Below are positions 17,142 to 28,496 of a DNA stretch of 64,000 nt, in pieces; position 1 is the first letter of the stretch; each line of letters starts with the position of its first letter. The DNA is from Thioalkalivibrio paradoxus ARh 1 (GTDB lineage: Bacteria; Pseudomonadota; Gammaproteobacteria; Ectothiorhodospirales; Ectothiorhodospiraceae): contig NZ_CP007029.1 in NCBI RefSeq assembly GCF_000227685.2, forward strand, positions 1,276,501-1,340,500, in the 5' to 3' direction. Both the position numbers and the translations under genes were made by a program. The notes beneath the pieces were generated by a model. It searched no databases. It was not told the DNA's origin and saw only the letters and a program-made list of their open reading frames with translations.

Positions 17142-18692
17142 ATGGCGAAGCTCTACCGCCCGCAGGCGTTTTTCGCTTCCGTGAACCCGACGGTGTTCAT
17201 GGCCTCGGCCATCATGGTCGTGCTGTTCGTGGGGTTCGGCGTGCTGTTTCCGGCGACCGCGAGCCGGGTGTTCGAGGAGGTCCACGGTCTGATCACCGAG
17301 TACTTGGGCTGGGGGTATCTGCTCGCGGTGACGGTCTTTCTGGTGTTCCTGGTCTGGCTGGGTTTCAGCCGCTACGGGTCCATCCGTCTCGGGCAGCCCG
17401 ACGATCGTCCGGAGTTCAGCTACGGCGCCTGGTTCGCGATGCTGTTCAGCGCGGGCATGGGCATCGGCCTGGTGTTCTGGAGCGTGGCCGAGCCGATCAT
17501 GCATTACCAGCAGCCGCCGCACGCCGACGGCGAGACGGCCGAGGCGGCGCGGCAGGCGATGGTGTACACGTTCTTCCACTGGGGCCTGCACGCCTGGGCG
17601 GTATACGTGGTGCTCGGGCTGTCGGTTGCCTATTTCAGCTTCCGGCACCGCCTGCCGCTGACGATCCGGTCGATTTTCTACCCATTGCTCGGCGACCGCA
17701 TCTACGGGCCGATCGGCCACGCGATCGACATCCTCGCGATCTTCGGGACGCTGTTCGGACTGGCGACCTCGCTCGGCTTCGGCGCGATGCAGCTGAACAC
17801 CGGGCTCAATGTGCTGGTGGGCCTGCCGGTGTCGCACTGGTATCAGGTCGGCATCATCGCGGCGATCACCGCGGTGGCCGTGTTCTCGGTGCTCTCGGGT
17901 CTGGATCGCGGGCTGAAGTGGGTGAGCATCTTCAACCTGTCGCTCGCGATGGCGTTCATGCTGTTCGTGCTGCTGGCCGGGCCTACGTTGTTCCTGGTGC
18001 GCTTCCTGCTCGACTCCACCGGCAGCTACCTGCAGCAGCTGATCGACCTGAGTCTGCACACCGACGCGATCGGCGGCTCCGGCTGGCAGAAGGACTGGAC
18101 CATGTTCTACTGGGCATGGTGGATCGCCTGGTCGCCGTTTGTCGGCATTTTCATTGCCCGCATCTCGCGCGGGCGAACGATCCGCGAGTTCATTGTCGGC
18201 GTGCTCGGCGTGCCGACGCTGTTCGTGTTCACCTGGCTGACGATCTTTGGCGGCACCGCGCTGTACCTAGAACTGTTCGAGGAGGGCGCCGGTATTGCCG
18301 CGGCGGTCGCCGAGGATACGACCGTCGCGCTGTATGCGACCCTCGAACACCTGCCTTGGGCAACGCTGACCTCGGCCATCGCCACGCTGCTGATCGCGAC
18401 CTATTTCATCACCTCTTCGGCCTCCGGCACCTACGTGATCGATGCGCTGGTTTCGCGCGGGGCGATTCACTCGCCCAAGCGCCAGCGCGTGATCTGGGGC
18501 ATCACCGAGGGAGCGGTGGCGGCCACGCTGCTGATCGTCGGCGGCGAGCGCGCGCTCGACAGCTTGCAGACCGCCTCGCTGACCGGCGGCCTTCCGGTCG
18601 CGATCATCCTGGGTTTCTGCTGTTACAGCTTGCTGCGCGCGCTGCGGCGCGAGTACCGCGTCGAGGGGGTCGAGCCGCCCTGGGGTCGATGA
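17142..18692 (+). CDS. BCCT-family betaine/carnitine/choline-type transporter
   Basis: A 516-residue inner-membrane transporter with about 12 helices that takes up compatible solutes such as glycine betaine, driven by Na+ or H+. The glycine-rich helix SAGMGIGLVFWSVAEP is at about residues 104-119, and the tryptophan-rich box WTMFYWAWWIAWSPFVG is at about 322-338. Both are diagnostic. GMGIG, rather than GMGVD, is the version seen in Na+-coupled betaine carriers such as BetP. The long regulatory termini of BetP are absent. The Shine-Dalgarno AGGAGG lies just before the ATG. It fits a halophilic or haloalkaliphilic lifestyle. Confidence 0.93.
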   Translation: MAKLYRPQAFFASVNPTVFMASAIMVVLFVGFGVLFPATASRVFEEVHGLITEYLGWGYLLAVTVFLVFLVWLGFSRYGSIRLGQPDDRPEFSYGAWFAMLFSAGMGIGLVFWSVAEPIMHYQQPPHADGETAEAARQAMVYTFFHWGLHAWAVYVVLGLSVAYFSFRHRLPLTIRSIFYPLLGDRIYGPIGHAIDILAIFGTLFGLATSLGFGAMQLNTGLNVLVGLPVSHWYQVGIIAAITAVAVFSVLSGLDRGLKWVSIFNLSLAMAFMLFVLLAGPTLFLVRFLLDSTGSYLQQLIDLSLHTDAIGGSGWQKDWTMFYWAWWIAWSPFVGIFIARISRGRTIREFIVGVLGVPTLFVFTWLTIFGGTALYLELFEEGAGIAAAVAEDTTVALYATLEHLPWATLTSAIATLLIATYFITSSASGTYVIDALVSRGAIHSPKRQRVIWGITEGAVAATLLIVGGERALDSLQTASLTGGLPVAIILGFCCYSLLRALRREYRVEGVEPPWGR

Positions 18693-18855
18693 CGCACGTG
18701 GGTTCCCCGGTTCCTGCCCGGCCCGCTGCGTGACAGCCGATGGCGGAGCGCCGCGGTTCCTGCCATATTTGCCGCGGCCGCCGGCGCGGCGCGCGCAGCT
18801 GCGACACCCGGTACGGCGCTCACGCTCTACCCCCGATCACCATTGGAGGATATGC

Positions 18856-19479
18856 ATGCGATTCCCAACCAGGCCCCTCTTGGGGGCGCTTCTCGGCACG
18901 GGCTTTCTGATGTCGGCCGCCGGCCCGGCACTCGCGGACGAGATTCAGGAACAGATCGAACTGGGCCTGGAGTTGTACCAGGCGCAGGACTACGGTGCGG
19001 CCATCACGGAACTCGAGTTTGCGATCAATGACATGCGCAAGCTGCTGTCCGACCGCATCGCCGACACCTTCCCGGCGGCACCGGCCGGCTGGACCGCCGC
19101 GGTGGTGGAATCGCAGTCCGGTGCGGGCGGCATGTTCGGCGGCGGGACGATGCTGCAGCGTACCTACACCCAGGATGACGGCAACGGACAGCTGGAGGCA
19201 TCGCTGGTCGTCGACAGCCCGATGATCCAGGGGATCGCGGTGCTGTTCAACAACCCGGCGATGATGGCGGCACAACCCAATACCGAACGCGTTCGCATCG
19301 GGCGCGAATCCGCGATGCTCAAGTGGGAACCGAATCGATCGCAGGCCGAGGCCACGTTGTTGCTGGACGGCCGCATCATGATGCAGGTGAAGGGCCGGAA
19401 TCTCGAATCGTCGGATGTCGCGGTCGAGCTTCTGAGGAACTGGGATCTCCGGGCGGTTCGGGAGGAGACCGCGCGCTGA
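18856..19479 (+). CDS. Exported protein of unknown function
   Basis: A 207-residue protein with a clear Sec signal peptide ([19 protein letters not shown], cleavage near ALA/DEI at about residue 26). The mature part starts with two amphipathic helices resembling a tetratricopeptide unit ([20 protein letters not shown]) and continues with an alpha/beta region containing a Gly-rich [17 protein letters not shown] loop. I do not recognise the family. The start at 18856 follows TTGGAGGAT. It lies 163 bp after the BCCT gene and upstream of the thrS promoter region, and could be its own transcription unit in the periplasm. Confidence 0.75.
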   Translation: MRFPTRPLLGALLGTGFLMSAAGPALADEIQEQIELGLELYQAQDYGAAITELEFAINDMRKLLSDRIADTFPAAPAGWTAAVVESQSGAGGMFGGGTMLQRTYTQDDGNGQLEASLVVDSPMIQGIAVLFNNPAMMAAQPNTERVRIGRESAMLKWEPNRSQAEATLLLDGRIMMQVKGRNLESSDVAVELLRNWDLRAVREETAR

Positions 19480-19561
19480 TCGCTTCGCGCAACGTCCTGG
19501 GGCCGCTGGCGCCCGCGCAGACCCGCTGCATCGCGGGTTTTCGGCGCGGGTGCAGCGGCTC

Positions 19562-19605
19562 TGCTATGATCCGCGGTCCCCGTTGGCCTGGCGCGACGCC
19601 AGGCC
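19562..19605 (+). promoter_or_regulatory. Predicted thrS promoter (extended -10) and leader hairpin
   Basis: TGCTATGAT at 19562-19570 matches an extended -10 element; no good -35 is visible. Fifteen bases further lies a perfect 9-bp stem GGCCTGGCG-CGA-CGCCAGGCC (19585-19605) that would fall in the 5' leader. E. coli thrS is autoregulated through leader hairpins, so an operator role is plausible but unproven. Confidence 0.4.
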
Positions 19606-19660
19606 ATCTATCCATCACTGCGCTCGACCCCGCGTACAGGTCGGCGAAGGAGTCCAAACC

Positions 19661-21577
19661 ATGCCCGCAGTTTCTCTTCCCGATGGCAGCCGCCGCGAGT
19701 TCGATGCACCGGTAACGGTGCTCGATGTCGCCCGCGACATTGGCCCGGGCCTGGCCAAGGCCGCGCTGGCAGGCAAGGTCAACGGGCGCCTGGTCGATGT
19801 CCGGCATCCGATCACCGAGGACGCGGAACTCGCCATCGTGACCGACCGCGACCCCGAGGGGGTCGAGATCATCCGCCACTCGACCGCACATCTGCTCGCG
19901 CAGGCGGTGAAGGATCTGTTCCCCAGTGCGCAGGTAACCATCGGCCCGGTGATCGAGCACGGCTTCTACTACGACTTCTCGTTCGAGCGCCCGTTTACGC
20001 CGGAAGATCTCGAGAAGATCGAGAAGCGCATGAAGGAACTCGCGAAGGCGGATCTCCCGGTCGAACGGTCGGTGATGGAGCGCGACGATGCGGTCGTGTA
20101 TTTCCGCAACATGGGCGAGGAGTACAAGGCCGAGATCATCGAGAGTATCCCGGAGGGCATGGAGATCTCGCTGTACCGGCAGGGCGACTTCGTCGATCTC
20201 TGCCGCGGCCCGCATATCCCGTCAACCGGTCGCCTGAAGGCATTCAAGCTGACCAAGGTGGCGGGCGCGTACTGGCGCGGCGACTCGAACAACGAGATGC
20301 TGCAGCGCATCTACGGCACCGCGTGGCCGAACAAGGAGCAGCTCAACGCCTACCTCGAACAGTTGCGCGAGGCGGAGCGGCGCGACCACCGCCGGATCGG
20401 CACCGAACTCGACCTGTTTTCGATCCAGGACGACGCCGGCGGCGGCCTGGTGTTCTGGCACCCGAAGGGCGCGCGCATCCGCCGCGTGATCGAGCAGTTC
20501 TGGTTCGATCTCCACGAGCGTGCCGGCTACGACTTCGTGGTGACCCCGCATATCGCGAACCTCGACCTGTGGAGGACCTCCGGGCACGCCGACTTCTACT
20601 CGGAGTCGATGTACGAGCCGATGGAGGACGACAACCAGGCGTTCCAGCTCAAGCCGATGAACTGCCCGTTCCATGTGCTGGTGTACAAGGATCGGCTGCA
20701 CTCCTACCGGGATCTGCCGCTGCGCTGGGGCGAGATGGGCACCGTCTACCGGCGCGAGATGTCGGGCGCGCTGCACGGGCTGATGCGCGTGCGCGGCTTC
20801 ACCCAGGATGACGCGCATATCTTCTGCCGGGAAGACCAGATCGAGTCCGAGATCATCGGCGTGCTCGATCTGACGCTGGAGTTGCTGAACGCCTTTGGTT
20901 TCAATGATTTCGAGATCCATCTTTCGACGAAGCCTGACGACGCGGTCGGGTCGCCCCGGATCTGGGAGCACGCGACCGCGGCGCTGCGCTCGGCGATCGA
21001 GAAGAAGGGGCTGGAATACACCGTCGACGAGGGCGGCGGCGCGTTCTACGGGCCGAAGATCGACGTGAAAATCCGCGACGCGATCGGCCGGCAGTGGCAG
21101 TGCTCGACGATCCAGCTCGACTTCAACCTGCCGGAGCGCTTCGAAATGGAGTATGTCGCCGAGGACAACGAACGGCGGCGACCGATCATGATCCACCGTG
21201 CACTGTTTGGCTCGCTGGAACGCTTCTTCGGCGTGCTGATCGAGCACTATGCAGGTCTGTTCCCGCTGTGGCTGGCCCCGGTGCAGGTTGCGGTGCTGAC
21301 CATCACCGAGCGCCAGGACCGCTACGCGCGGGAGGTCGTCGCGGCCTTGCGCGCACAGGGGCTGCGGGTCGAGTCGGACTTGAGAAACGAGAAGATCGGC
21401 TTTAAGATTCGCGAGCACACGCTCAAGCGCGTGCCGTACCTGCTGGTCCTCGGAGACCGCGAAATGGAATCCCGTTCGGTGGCCGTGCGTACCCGGTCCG
21501 GCGAAGATCTTGGCAGCATGAGCCTCGACGCGTTGTCGGAGCGGCTTCAGGGCGAGATCGCGAGTCGCGGTCACTGA
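19661..21577 (+). CDS. thrS: Threonyl-tRNA synthetase
   Basis: Charges tRNA-Thr in the cytosol. 638 residues against 642 in E. coli. Domains in order: TGS (residues 1-60), the editing domain with [12 protein letters not shown] at about 73 and its zinc-like cluster residues, the class II catalytic core with [17 protein letters not shown] containing the Zn-ligand Cys, then [20 protein letters not shown] and motif 3 [14 protein letters not shown], and the C-terminal anticodon-binding domain from about 535. The ATG at 19661 has GAAGGAG upstream. It heads the thrS-infC-rpmI-rplT-pheST-ihfA operon found throughout gammaproteobacteria. Confidence 0.98.
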   Translation: MPAVSLPDGSRREFDAPVTVLDVARDIGPGLAKAALAGKVNGRLVDVRHPITEDAELAIVTDRDPEGVEIIRHSTAHLLAQAVKDLFPSAQVTIGPVIEHGFYYDFSFERPFTPEDLEKIEKRMKELAKADLPVERSVMERDDAVVYFRNMGEEYKAEIIESIPEGMEISLYRQGDFVDLCRGPHIPSTGRLKAFKLTKVAGAYWRGDSNNEMLQRIYGTAWPNKEQLNAYLEQLREAERRDHRRIGTELDLFSIQDDAGGGLVFWHPKGARIRRVIEQFWFDLHERAGYDFVVTPHIANLDLWRTSGHADFYSESMYEPMEDDNQAFQLKPMNCPFHVLVYKDRLHSYRDLPLRWGEMGTVYRREMSGALHGLMRVRGFTQDDAHIFCREDQIESEIIGVLDLTLELLNAFGFNDFEIHLSTKPDDAVGSPRIWEHATAALRSAIEKKGLEYTVDEGGGAFYGPKIDVKIRDAIGRQWQCSTIQLDFNLPERFEMEYVAEDNERRRPIMIHRALFGSLERFFGVLIEHYAGLFPLWLAPVQVAVLTITERQDRYAREVVAALRAQGLRVESDLRNEKIGFKIREHTLKRVPYLLVLGDREMESRSVAVRTRSGEDLGSMSLDALSERLQGEIASRGH

Positions 21578-21629
21578 GCCCGATCGGCCACGGGATTCGT
21601 TACCTACAACTGATCTGGAGAATAAGGCA

Positions 21630-22151
21630 ATTAGCGGAGCCAAGAGTGTTCGACTGAACGAGCAGATCATCTGCCCGACCGTCCGACTGATCGATGCCGA
21701 GGGCGAGAACCGCGGCGTGATGAGAACGGAGATTGCGCTGGGGATGGCGGTGGATGCCGGAATGGATCTCGTGGAGATATCCCCGAACGCCGATCCTCCG
21801 GTCTGCCGGATCATGGATTACGGCAAGTTCAAGTTCGAGCAGTCCAAGAAAGCTCAGGCGGCCAAGAAGAACCAGAAGCAGGTTCAGGTCAAGGAAGTGA
21901 AATTCCGGCCGGGCACCGACGAAGCGGATTACCAGGTCAAGCTCCGCAATCTCATCCGCTTCCTGGAGGCGGGTGACAAGGGCAAGGTGACGATCCGTTT
22001 CCGCGGCCGCGAGATGCGGCATCAGGAGCTGGGCGGAGAACTGCTCGACCGGATCGAATCGGATCTGGCCGATATCGCGGTCGTCGAACAACGCGCCAAG
22101 ATGGAAGGCCGGCAACTGACCATGGTGATGTCCGCGAAGAAGAAGTCGTAG
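21630..22151 (+). CDS. infC: Translation initiation factor IF-3 (ATT start codon)
   Basis: Prevents premature subunit joining and proofreads initiator tRNA on the 30S subunit. Translation from ATT at 21630 gives 173 residues ([13 protein letters not shown]...), matching the E. coli protein's N-terminus, which also starts with ATT. The first in-frame GTG/ATG pair (21717/21720) would delete the N-terminal domain's first strand. GGAG lies nine bases before the ATT. Signature segments are [20 protein letters not shown] and [16 protein letters not shown]. The rare start is the known basis of IF-3 autoregulation. It lies 52 bp after thrS. Confidence 0.96.
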   Translation: MSGAKSVRLNEQIICPTVRLIDAEGENRGVMRTEIALGMAVDAGMDLVEISPNADPPVCRIMDYGKFKFEQSKKAQAAKKNQKQVQVKEVKFRPGTDEADYQVKLRNLIRFLEAGDKGKVTIRFRGREMRHQELGGELLDRIESDLADIAVVEQRAKMEGRQLTMVMSAKKKS

Positions 22152-22171
22152 CGGGCATCGAATACAAGGGT

Positions 22172-22195
22172 CGGCGGGTTTCGGTATACCCGCCG
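22172..22195 (+). promoter_or_regulatory. infC-rpmI intercistronic hairpin
   Basis: An 8-bp stem CGGCGGGT/ACCCGCCG with an 8-nt loop in the 98-bp gap before rpmI. No T-run follows, so it is not a terminator. In E. coli, ribosomal protein L20 represses rpmI-rplT translation by binding structures in this interval; the same role here is inference. Confidence 0.35.
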
Positions 22196-22249
22196 GCCTC
22201 TGATAAACGGCCGTGCCTGTAGGCAACGGCCTCTAGACTGGAGACGAAA

Positions 22250-22447
22250 ATGCCGAAACTGAAGACCAACCGGGGCGCAGCCAAGCGCTTCGCGAAGACC
22301 GGTTCGGGTGGGTTCAAGCGGGCGCAGTCGCACCGCCGCCACATCCTGACCAAGAAATCCACCAAGCGTAAGCGCCACCTGCGTGGTGCGGCGATGATCC
22401 ACGACAGCGATGTCGCGGCCGTCCGCCAGATGCTGCCGCATAGCTGA
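22250..22447 (+). CDS. rpmI: Large-subunit ribosomal protein bL35
   Basis: A 65-residue, very basic protein of the 50S subunit. The start [14 protein letters not shown] and the [17 protein letters not shown] block are diagnostic of bL35, and length matches the family exactly. GGAGACGA precedes the ATG. It sits in the conserved infC-rpmI-rplT order, 15 bp before rplT. Confidence 0.98.
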   Translation: MPKLKTNRGAAKRFAKTGSGGFKRAQSHRRHILTKKSTKRKRHLRGAAMIHDSDVAAVRQMLPHS

Positions 22448-22462
22448 TCGAGGAGAAGAACC

Positions 22463-22822
22463 ATGCCACGAGTCAAGCGCGGCGTTACCGCCCACGCACG
22501 TCACAAGAAAGTCCTCGACCAGGCCAAGGGCTACTACGGTGCCCGCAAGAACGTCTACCGGGTCGCCAAGCAGGCGGTCACCAAGGCCGGGCAGTATGCC
22601 TACCGCGACCGGCGCCAGAAGAAGCGCCAGTTTCGGGCGCTGTGGATCGTCCGCATCAACGCGGCGGCGCGCCAGTTCGACCTGTCTTACAGCCGCCTGA
22701 TCGACGGCCTGAACAAGGCGGGGGTCGAGGTCGACCGCAAGGTGCTCGCCGATCTCGCGGTCCACGACATCGCCGCCTTCGGCAAGATCGCCGACACCGC
22801 GAAGGCCGCGCTGCCGGCGTGA
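22463..22822 (+). CDS. rplT: Large-subunit ribosomal protein bL20
   Basis: A 119-residue basic protein needed for early 50S assembly. The segments [34 protein letters not shown] and [16 protein letters not shown] are invariant features of bL20. In E. coli, L20 is the feedback repressor of the rpmI-rplT unit. A GAGGAGAA Shine-Dalgarno precedes it. The next gene, pheS, is separated by a terminator/attenuator-like hairpin. Confidence 0.98.
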   Translation: MPRVKRGVTAHARHKKVLDQAKGYYGARKNVYRVAKQAVTKAGQYAYRDRRQKKRQFRALWIVRINAAARQFDLSYSRLIDGLNKAGVEVDRKVLADLAVHDIAAFGKIADTAKAALPA

Positions 22823-24082
<1,260 letters not shown>

Positions 24083-24087
24083 CGGCG

Positions 24088-26451
24088 ATGCGGATCAGCA
24101 TGCAGTGGTTGCGCGAATGGCTTCCGGTGACCGAGACGGCGGAAGAACTGGGGCACCGGCTGACCATGGCCGGTCTCGAGCTCGACGCGATCGAACCGGC
24201 GGCGCCCGCGTTCAGCGGGGTGCGGATCGGGCAGGTACAGAGCGTCGCTGCGCACCCCGACGCCGACCGGCTGCGCGTCTGTCGGGTCGACGCCGGCGGC
24301 GATGCGCCGCTCGATATCGTCTGCGGGGCAGCGAACGTCGTCGGCGGGATGCGGGCGCCGGTGGCCTGCATTGGCGCGGTGCTGCCGGGCGACTTCCGGA
24401 TCAAGCGTTCGAAACTCCGTGGGGTGGAATCGCAGGGGATGCTCTGTTCGGCGTCGGAGCTGGGCCTGGCGGAATCGTCGGAGGGCCTGATGGCGCTGCC
24501 CGACGATGCCCCGGTCGGGGCCGATTTCCGCGAGTGGCTCGGGCTGGATGACGCGATCCTCGAGATCGACCTGACGCCGAACCGGGCGGACTGCCTCGGC
24601 ATGCTGGGCGTCGCGCGCGAGGCTGGCGTGCTGCTGGACCGGCAGGTCTCCGGTCCGCGGATCGAGCCGGTGCCGCCGGAGTCGGACCTGCAGGTGGCGG
24701 TGCAGGTCGCGGACCCGGGCGCCTGTCCGCTGTATGCCGCGCGAGTGATCGACGGGCTGGACCCGGACGCGCAGACGCCGATGTGGATGCGTGAGCGGCT
24801 CCGTCGCGCCGGGGTGCGCCCGCTGCACCCGGTGGTCGATGTGACCAACTACGTGCTGCTGGAACTCGGGCAGCCGATGCACGCGTTTGCCGCCGACGCG
24901 GTCGGAGAAGGCATCGAGGTGCGCTTCGGCCGTTCCGGCGATCGTCTGCGGCTGCTCAACGGCGACGAGATCGAACCGGGCCCCGCGGACCTGTTGATTG
25001 CGAATGCGCGGGGACCGTTGGCGCTTGCGGGCATCATGGGTGGCGAGGACAGCGCGGTGATCGGGGACACGACCCGGGTGGTGCTGGAGGCCGCGCATTT
25101 CGCGCCACAGGCGCTGGCTGGGCGCGCGCGGGCATACGGGCTGCACACCGACGCCTCGCACCGGTTCGAGCGCGGCGTCGACCCGACGCTGCCGCTGTAC
25201 GCGATGGAGCGCGCCACGGCGCTGATCCAGGCGATCGCGGGCGGATCGGCCGGCCCGGTCATCCATCAGGGAGCGGTGCCGGCCGCCCATGCGGATGCCG
25301 CGATCGAGCTGCGCCGGGAGCGCATCCCGCGGGTGTTGGGGATGGCGTTCGACCCGGCCGAGGTCGAACGGATCCTGGTCGGGCTGGGATGCCGGGTGCA
25401 CGCGGCGGCGCAGGGCTGGGCGGTGCATCCATTGCGGGCACGCTTCGATCTGACCCGGGAGGAGGATCTGATCGAGGAGCTTGCGCGCGTCCACGGCTAC
25501 GAACGCCTGCCGCAGACGCTCCCGAGCGCGACGGTTCCGGCCGCGAGCGCCGCGGAGGCCACGCTGGCGCGGCGCAAGGGCGAACTCGCGGATCTGGGCT
25601 TTCACGAAATCGTGAGCTTCTCGTTCATTGCGCCCGACTGGGCCGAGGCGTTCTATCCCGAAGTCCAGGGGCTCGCGCTTGCCAATCCGATTTCCTCCGA
25701 ACTCGCGGTGATGCGCCCGGGCTTGTGGCCTGGCCTGGTGCGTACCGCGGCCCACAATCTGGCCCGCCAGCAGGGCGATCTTCGGCTGTTCGAATACGGC
25801 CTGAGATTTGTCCCCGACGCTTCGGGCCTGCGTCAGGAGCCGCGCATTGGCGGGTTGCTGTGCGGCCGCGCGGAGCCGGAACACTGGCAGGCCGGGCGGC
25901 GCAGCGTCGATTTCTTCGATGCCAAGGGCGTGGTCGAGACGTTGTGCCCGGGCGGGTCGAAGATGCTGCGGTTCGAACCCGCGCTGCATCCCGCGCTGCA
26001 CGATGGCCAGTCGGCGCGGGTGCTGCTGGACGGCCGCCGCATCGGCTGGATCGGTGCGCTGCATCCGTCGCTGCGCGAACGCTTCGACGTGCCGGAACTA
26101 TTCCTGTTCGAACTCGACGGCACGGTGCTGTCGGCGGCGGCAGTGCCCCGATTCCAGGCGCTGTCGGCGTTTCCCGCGATCCGGCGCGATCTGGCGCTGG
26201 TCGTGAACGAGGATGTGGCCGCCGGTGAACTGCTGGCGGCGCTGGGCGAAGTCGAACTGCCGCTGTTGCAGGAAACCCGCCTGTTCGACGTGTATCAAGG
26301 CAAGGGGCTCGAAGAAAACGAGAAAAGTGTCGCTTTGGGCTTGATTTTAAGGGCTTTTGATCGCACCCTTGAAGAAGACGATGTGCAGGCTGTTACCCGG
26401 GCGGTTCTGGAGCATCTGAACGCCCGTTTTGGCGCGAAACCGAGATACTGA
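24088..26451 (+). CDS. pheT: Phenylalanyl-tRNA synthetase beta subunit
   Basis: A 787-residue editing and tRNA-binding subunit (E. coli 795). Domains visible in order: tRNA-binding EMAP-like domain (about 40-150, with [13 protein letters not shown]), the B3/B4 editing region (about 200-400, with [16 protein letters not shown] and [20 protein letters not shown]), B5, the catalytic-like core with [15 protein letters not shown], and the C-terminal ferredoxin-fold anticodon-binding domain (about 690 onward, [12 protein letters not shown]). It follows pheS by 5 bp, and ihfA starts 2 bp after its stop. Confidence 0.98.
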   Translation: MRISMQWLREWLPVTETAEELGHRLTMAGLELDAIEPAAPAFSGVRIGQVQSVAAHPDADRLRVCRVDAGGDAPLDIVCGAANVVGGMRAPVACIGAVLPGDFRIKRSKLRGVESQGMLCSASELGLAESSEGLMALPDDAPVGADFREWLGLDDAILEIDLTPNRADCLGMLGVAREAGVLLDRQVSGPRIEPVPPESDLQVAVQVADPGACPLYAARVIDGLDPDAQTPMWMRERLRRAGVRPLHPVVDVTNYVLLELGQPMHAFAADAVGEGIEVRFGRSGDRLRLLNGDEIEPGPADLLIANARGPLALAGIMGGEDSAVIGDTTRVVLEAAHFAPQALAGRARAYGLHTDASHRFERGVDPTLPLYAMERATALIQAIAGGSAGPVIHQGAVPAAHADAAIELRRERIPRVLGMAFDPAEVERILVGLGCRVHAAAQGWAVHPLRARFDLTREEDLIEELARVHGYERLPQTLPSATVPAASAAEATLARRKGELADLGFHEIVSFSFIAPDWAEAFYPEVQGLALANPISSELAVMRPGLWPGLVRTAAHNLARQQGDLRLFEYGLRFVPDASGLRQEPRIGGLLCGRAEPEHWQAGRRSVDFFDAKGVVETLCPGGSKMLRFEPALHPALHDGQSARVLLDGRRIGWIGALHPSLRERFDVPELFLFELDGTVLSAAAVPRFQALSAFPAIRRDLALVVNEDVAAGELLAALGEVELPLLQETRLFDVYQGKGLEENEKSVALGLILRAFDRTLEEDDVQAVTRAVLEHLNARFGAKPRY

Positions 26452-26453
26452 GC

Positions 26454-26753
26454 ATGGCGGCTGTGACGAAGGCGGAACTGGCAGAGGTTCTGCACGAGGA
26501 ACTGGGTCTGAACAAGCGCGAGGCGAAGGAACTCGTCGAGCTGTTCTTCGAGGAGATGCGGCTGGCTCTGGAAGGCGGCGACAGCGTGAAGCTGTCGGGA
26601 TTCGGCAACTTCGTGCTGCGCGACAAGGGTGAGCGCCCCGGGCGCAATCCCAAGACCGGGGAGGAAATCCCGGTGTCGGCGCGCCGTGTGGTCACCTTCC
26701 GTCCGGGGCAGAAGCTGCGGGAGAGGGTGGAGGCCTATGCTGGAAGCGAGTGA
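26454..26753 (+). CDS. ihfA: Integration host factor alpha subunit
   Basis: A 99-residue DNA-bending protein that pairs with IhfB. The HU/IHF fold is plain: [20 protein letters not shown], then [20 protein letters not shown], and the beta-arm segment [20 protein letters not shown] containing the intercalating Pro. Position after pheT distinguishes alpha from beta and HU. It is separated from pheT by 2 bp and overlaps the following merR-like gene by 17 bp, so translation of the three is probably coupled. Confidence 0.96.
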   Translation: MAAVTKAELAEVLHEELGLNKREAKELVELFFEEMRLALEGGDSVKLSGFGNFVLRDKGERPGRNPKTGEEIPVSARRVVTFRPGQKLRERVEAYAGSE

Positions 26754-27093
26754 GCGTCAGGAGCTGCCGGCGATTCCCGGCAAGCGCTATTTCACGATCG
26801 GCGAGGTCGCGGAACTCTGCCAGGTGAAACCGCATGTGCTGCGGTATTGGGAGCAGGAATTCCCGATGCTCTCACCGGTGAAACGCCGCGGCAACCGGCG
26901 CTACTACCAGCGCCACGACGTGTTGCTGATCCGCCAGATCCGCGCGCTACTGTACGAGCAGGGCTACACGATCCACGGTGCGCGGCAGAAGCTGAGCGGT
27001 GAGGAGGCCAAGGGTGACCTGACCCAGACCCAGCAACTGATCCACGATACGATCGCCGAACTCGAAGGCATCCTGCGTATCCTGCGGCACTGA
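26737..27093 (+). CDS. MerR-family transcriptional regulator
   Basis: A 118-residue regulator with an N-terminal winged helix-turn-helix ([20 protein letters not shown], continuing WEQEF) and a short coiled-coil tail. It lacks a C-terminal effector domain. The ATG at 26737 lies inside the ihfA end and is preceded by GAGGGTGGAGG. The same ihfA-merR-tRNA-Pro order is known from pseudomonads, where this small MerR-like protein is conserved without a firm role. No Cys is placed for metal sensing, so the effector is unknown. Confidence 0.9.
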   Translation: MLEASERQELPAIPGKRYFTIGEVAELCQVKPHVLRYWEQEFPMLSPVKRRGNRRYYQRHDVLLIRQIRALLYEQGYTIHGARQKLSGEEAKGDLTQTQQLIHDTIAELEGILRILRH

Positions 27094-27169
27094 ATGCCCG
27101 CCGCTCCGGCGCGCAGCTTATGGGCTCGGGCTTCCCCGGGGCGCCGCGATTCGCTACACTTACGCACTT

Positions 27170-27248
<79 letters not shown>

Positions 27249-27262
27249 CGGAATCGCCACTT

Positions 27263-27293
27263 GGCCCGCCTTCCACGGCGGGCCTTCGTGTTT
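27263..27293 (+). terminator. Terminator after tRNA-Pro
   Basis: A perfect 8-bp stem GGCCCGCC/GGCGGGCC with a 6-nt loop starts 16 bp after the tRNA CCA end and is followed by TTCGTGTTT. It probably ends both the tRNA and the long thrS operon transcript. Confidence 0.75.
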
Positions 27294-27353
27294 GTGGGGC
27301 AGCGTAGGCATGCTCACCGATGGGTGGCGCCGGCCCCGACACGCAATCAGTCC

Positions 27354-27468
27354 CGTAGGGCGGAATAGCGCAGCGTCATCCGCCGCTCGGCGTTCGCGCA
27401 TCCCCGGCGCCTGCGGCAACCCCGGCGCCGGATGGCGGATGACGGCCTTCGGCCTCTTCCGCCCTACG
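27354..27468. repeat. 115-bp palindromic dispersed repeat, copy B
   Basis: CGTAGGGCGGAATAGCGCAG at the left end and CTCTTCCGCCCTACG at the right end form terminal inverted repeats. The GTCATCCGCC/GGCGGATGAC arms and GGCGCC core match copy A. It is flanked by GATGGGTGGCGCCGG and CTCTTTCTTACCGAT words that belong to the larger 163-bp tandem unit. Confidence 0.88.
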
Positions 27469-27516
27469 CCTCTTTCTTACCGATCGGTGGCGCCGGCTCC
27501 GACACGCAATCAGTCC

Positions 27517-27631
27517 CGTAGGGCGGAATAGCGCAGCGTCATCCGCCGCTCGGCGTTCGCGCATCCCCGGCGCCTGCGGCAACCCCGGCGCCGGATGGCG
27601 GATGACGGCCTTCGGCCTCTTCCACCCTACG
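27517..27631. repeat. 115-bp palindromic dispersed repeat, copy C (tandem with B)
   Basis: Nearly identical to copy B at exactly 163-bp offset. The only difference I notice inside the element is CCACCCTACG for CCGCCCTACG at the right end, which breaks one pair of the terminal inverted repeat. The near-identity suggests a recent tandem duplication. Confidence 0.88.
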
Positions 27632-27671
27632 CCTCTTTCTTACCGATGGGTGGCGCCGGCCTGGCGCGCAA

Positions 27672-28496
27672 TCAGCCAGGGCAGGGCTGTTGCCACAGCG
27701 CTTCGTCGTCCGGCGCAGCGTCGAGTCGCACCATGGTCAGCTGGTTGCCCCAGACGCAGCCGCTGTCGAGCGCGAGCCAGTCCGGACCCCGGCGATGTCC
27801 CAGGGCCGACCAGTGGCCGAATACGATGCGTTGGCCCGCGCAGGCACGTCCGGGAACGTCGAACCAGGGGGTGAGCCAGGGCGGGGCGAGGCCGGGCGGA
27901 CCGCTGTCGTCGAAGTCGAGCCCGCCATCGTCACGGATGTAGCGCATGCGGGTGAACGCGTTCACCGTGTAGCGCAGCCGGTCGACGCCGCGCAGGCGCG
28001 CACTCCAGCGGTCCGGGTGGTTGCCGTACATCTGCGCGAGGAACGCCTCGCGCTGATCCGGGTGCGCGAGCACTTCCTCCACCGCCCGGGCCTCGGCCTG
28101 GGCGCGTTCGAGATCCCATTGCGGCGGGATCCCGGCGTGGACCAGGGTCCAGTCGAGGCTTGCATCGTGGTGGAGCAGGGGCCGGTGCGCGACCCATTCG
28201 AGCAGTTCATCGGCATCGGGGCGGTCCAGCACGTCGTCGAGCGTATCGCGCGGCCGTGGCGTGCGCAGTCCGGCGCCGGCCGCCAGCAGGTGCAGATCGT
28301 GGTTTCCGAGCACGGTCACCGCCGCATCGCCCAGGTCGCGCACGCGCTTCAGGCAGGCCCCGGAATCGGGGCCCCGGTTGACCAGGTCGCCGACCAGCCA
28401 TAGCCGATCCCGTTGTGGGTCGAATGCGACCCGTTCAAGCAGCCGCTCCAGCGGGTCCAGGCAGCCCTGCAGATCACCGACGGCGTAGACAGCCAT
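27672..28496 (-). CDS. apaH: Symmetrical diadenosine tetraphosphatase ApaH
   Basis: Hydrolyses Ap4A to two ADP and can remove Np4 caps from RNA. 274 residues with the calcineurin-like metallophosphatase motifs GDLQGC (residues 7-12), GDLVNRGPDS (about 36-45) and GNHDLH (about 64-69), and later HAGIPPQW. It is the last gene of the lptD operon. Its ATG overlaps the apaG stop by one base, indicating coupled translation. Its stop abuts the tandem repeats. Confidence 0.97.
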   Translation of the reverse strand: MAVYAVGDLQGCLDPLERLLERVAFDPQRDRLWLVGDLVNRGPDSGACLKRVRDLGDAAVTVLGNHDLHLLAAGAGLRTPRPRDTLDDVLDRPDADELLEWVAHRPLLHHDASLDWTLVHAGIPPQWDLERAQAEARAVEEVLAHPDQREAFLAQMYGNHPDRWSARLRGVDRLRYTVNAFTRMRYIRDDGGLDFDDSGPPGLAPPWLTPWFDVPGRACAGQRIVFGHWSALGHRRGPDWLALDSGCVWGNQLTMVRLDAAPDDEALWQQPCPG

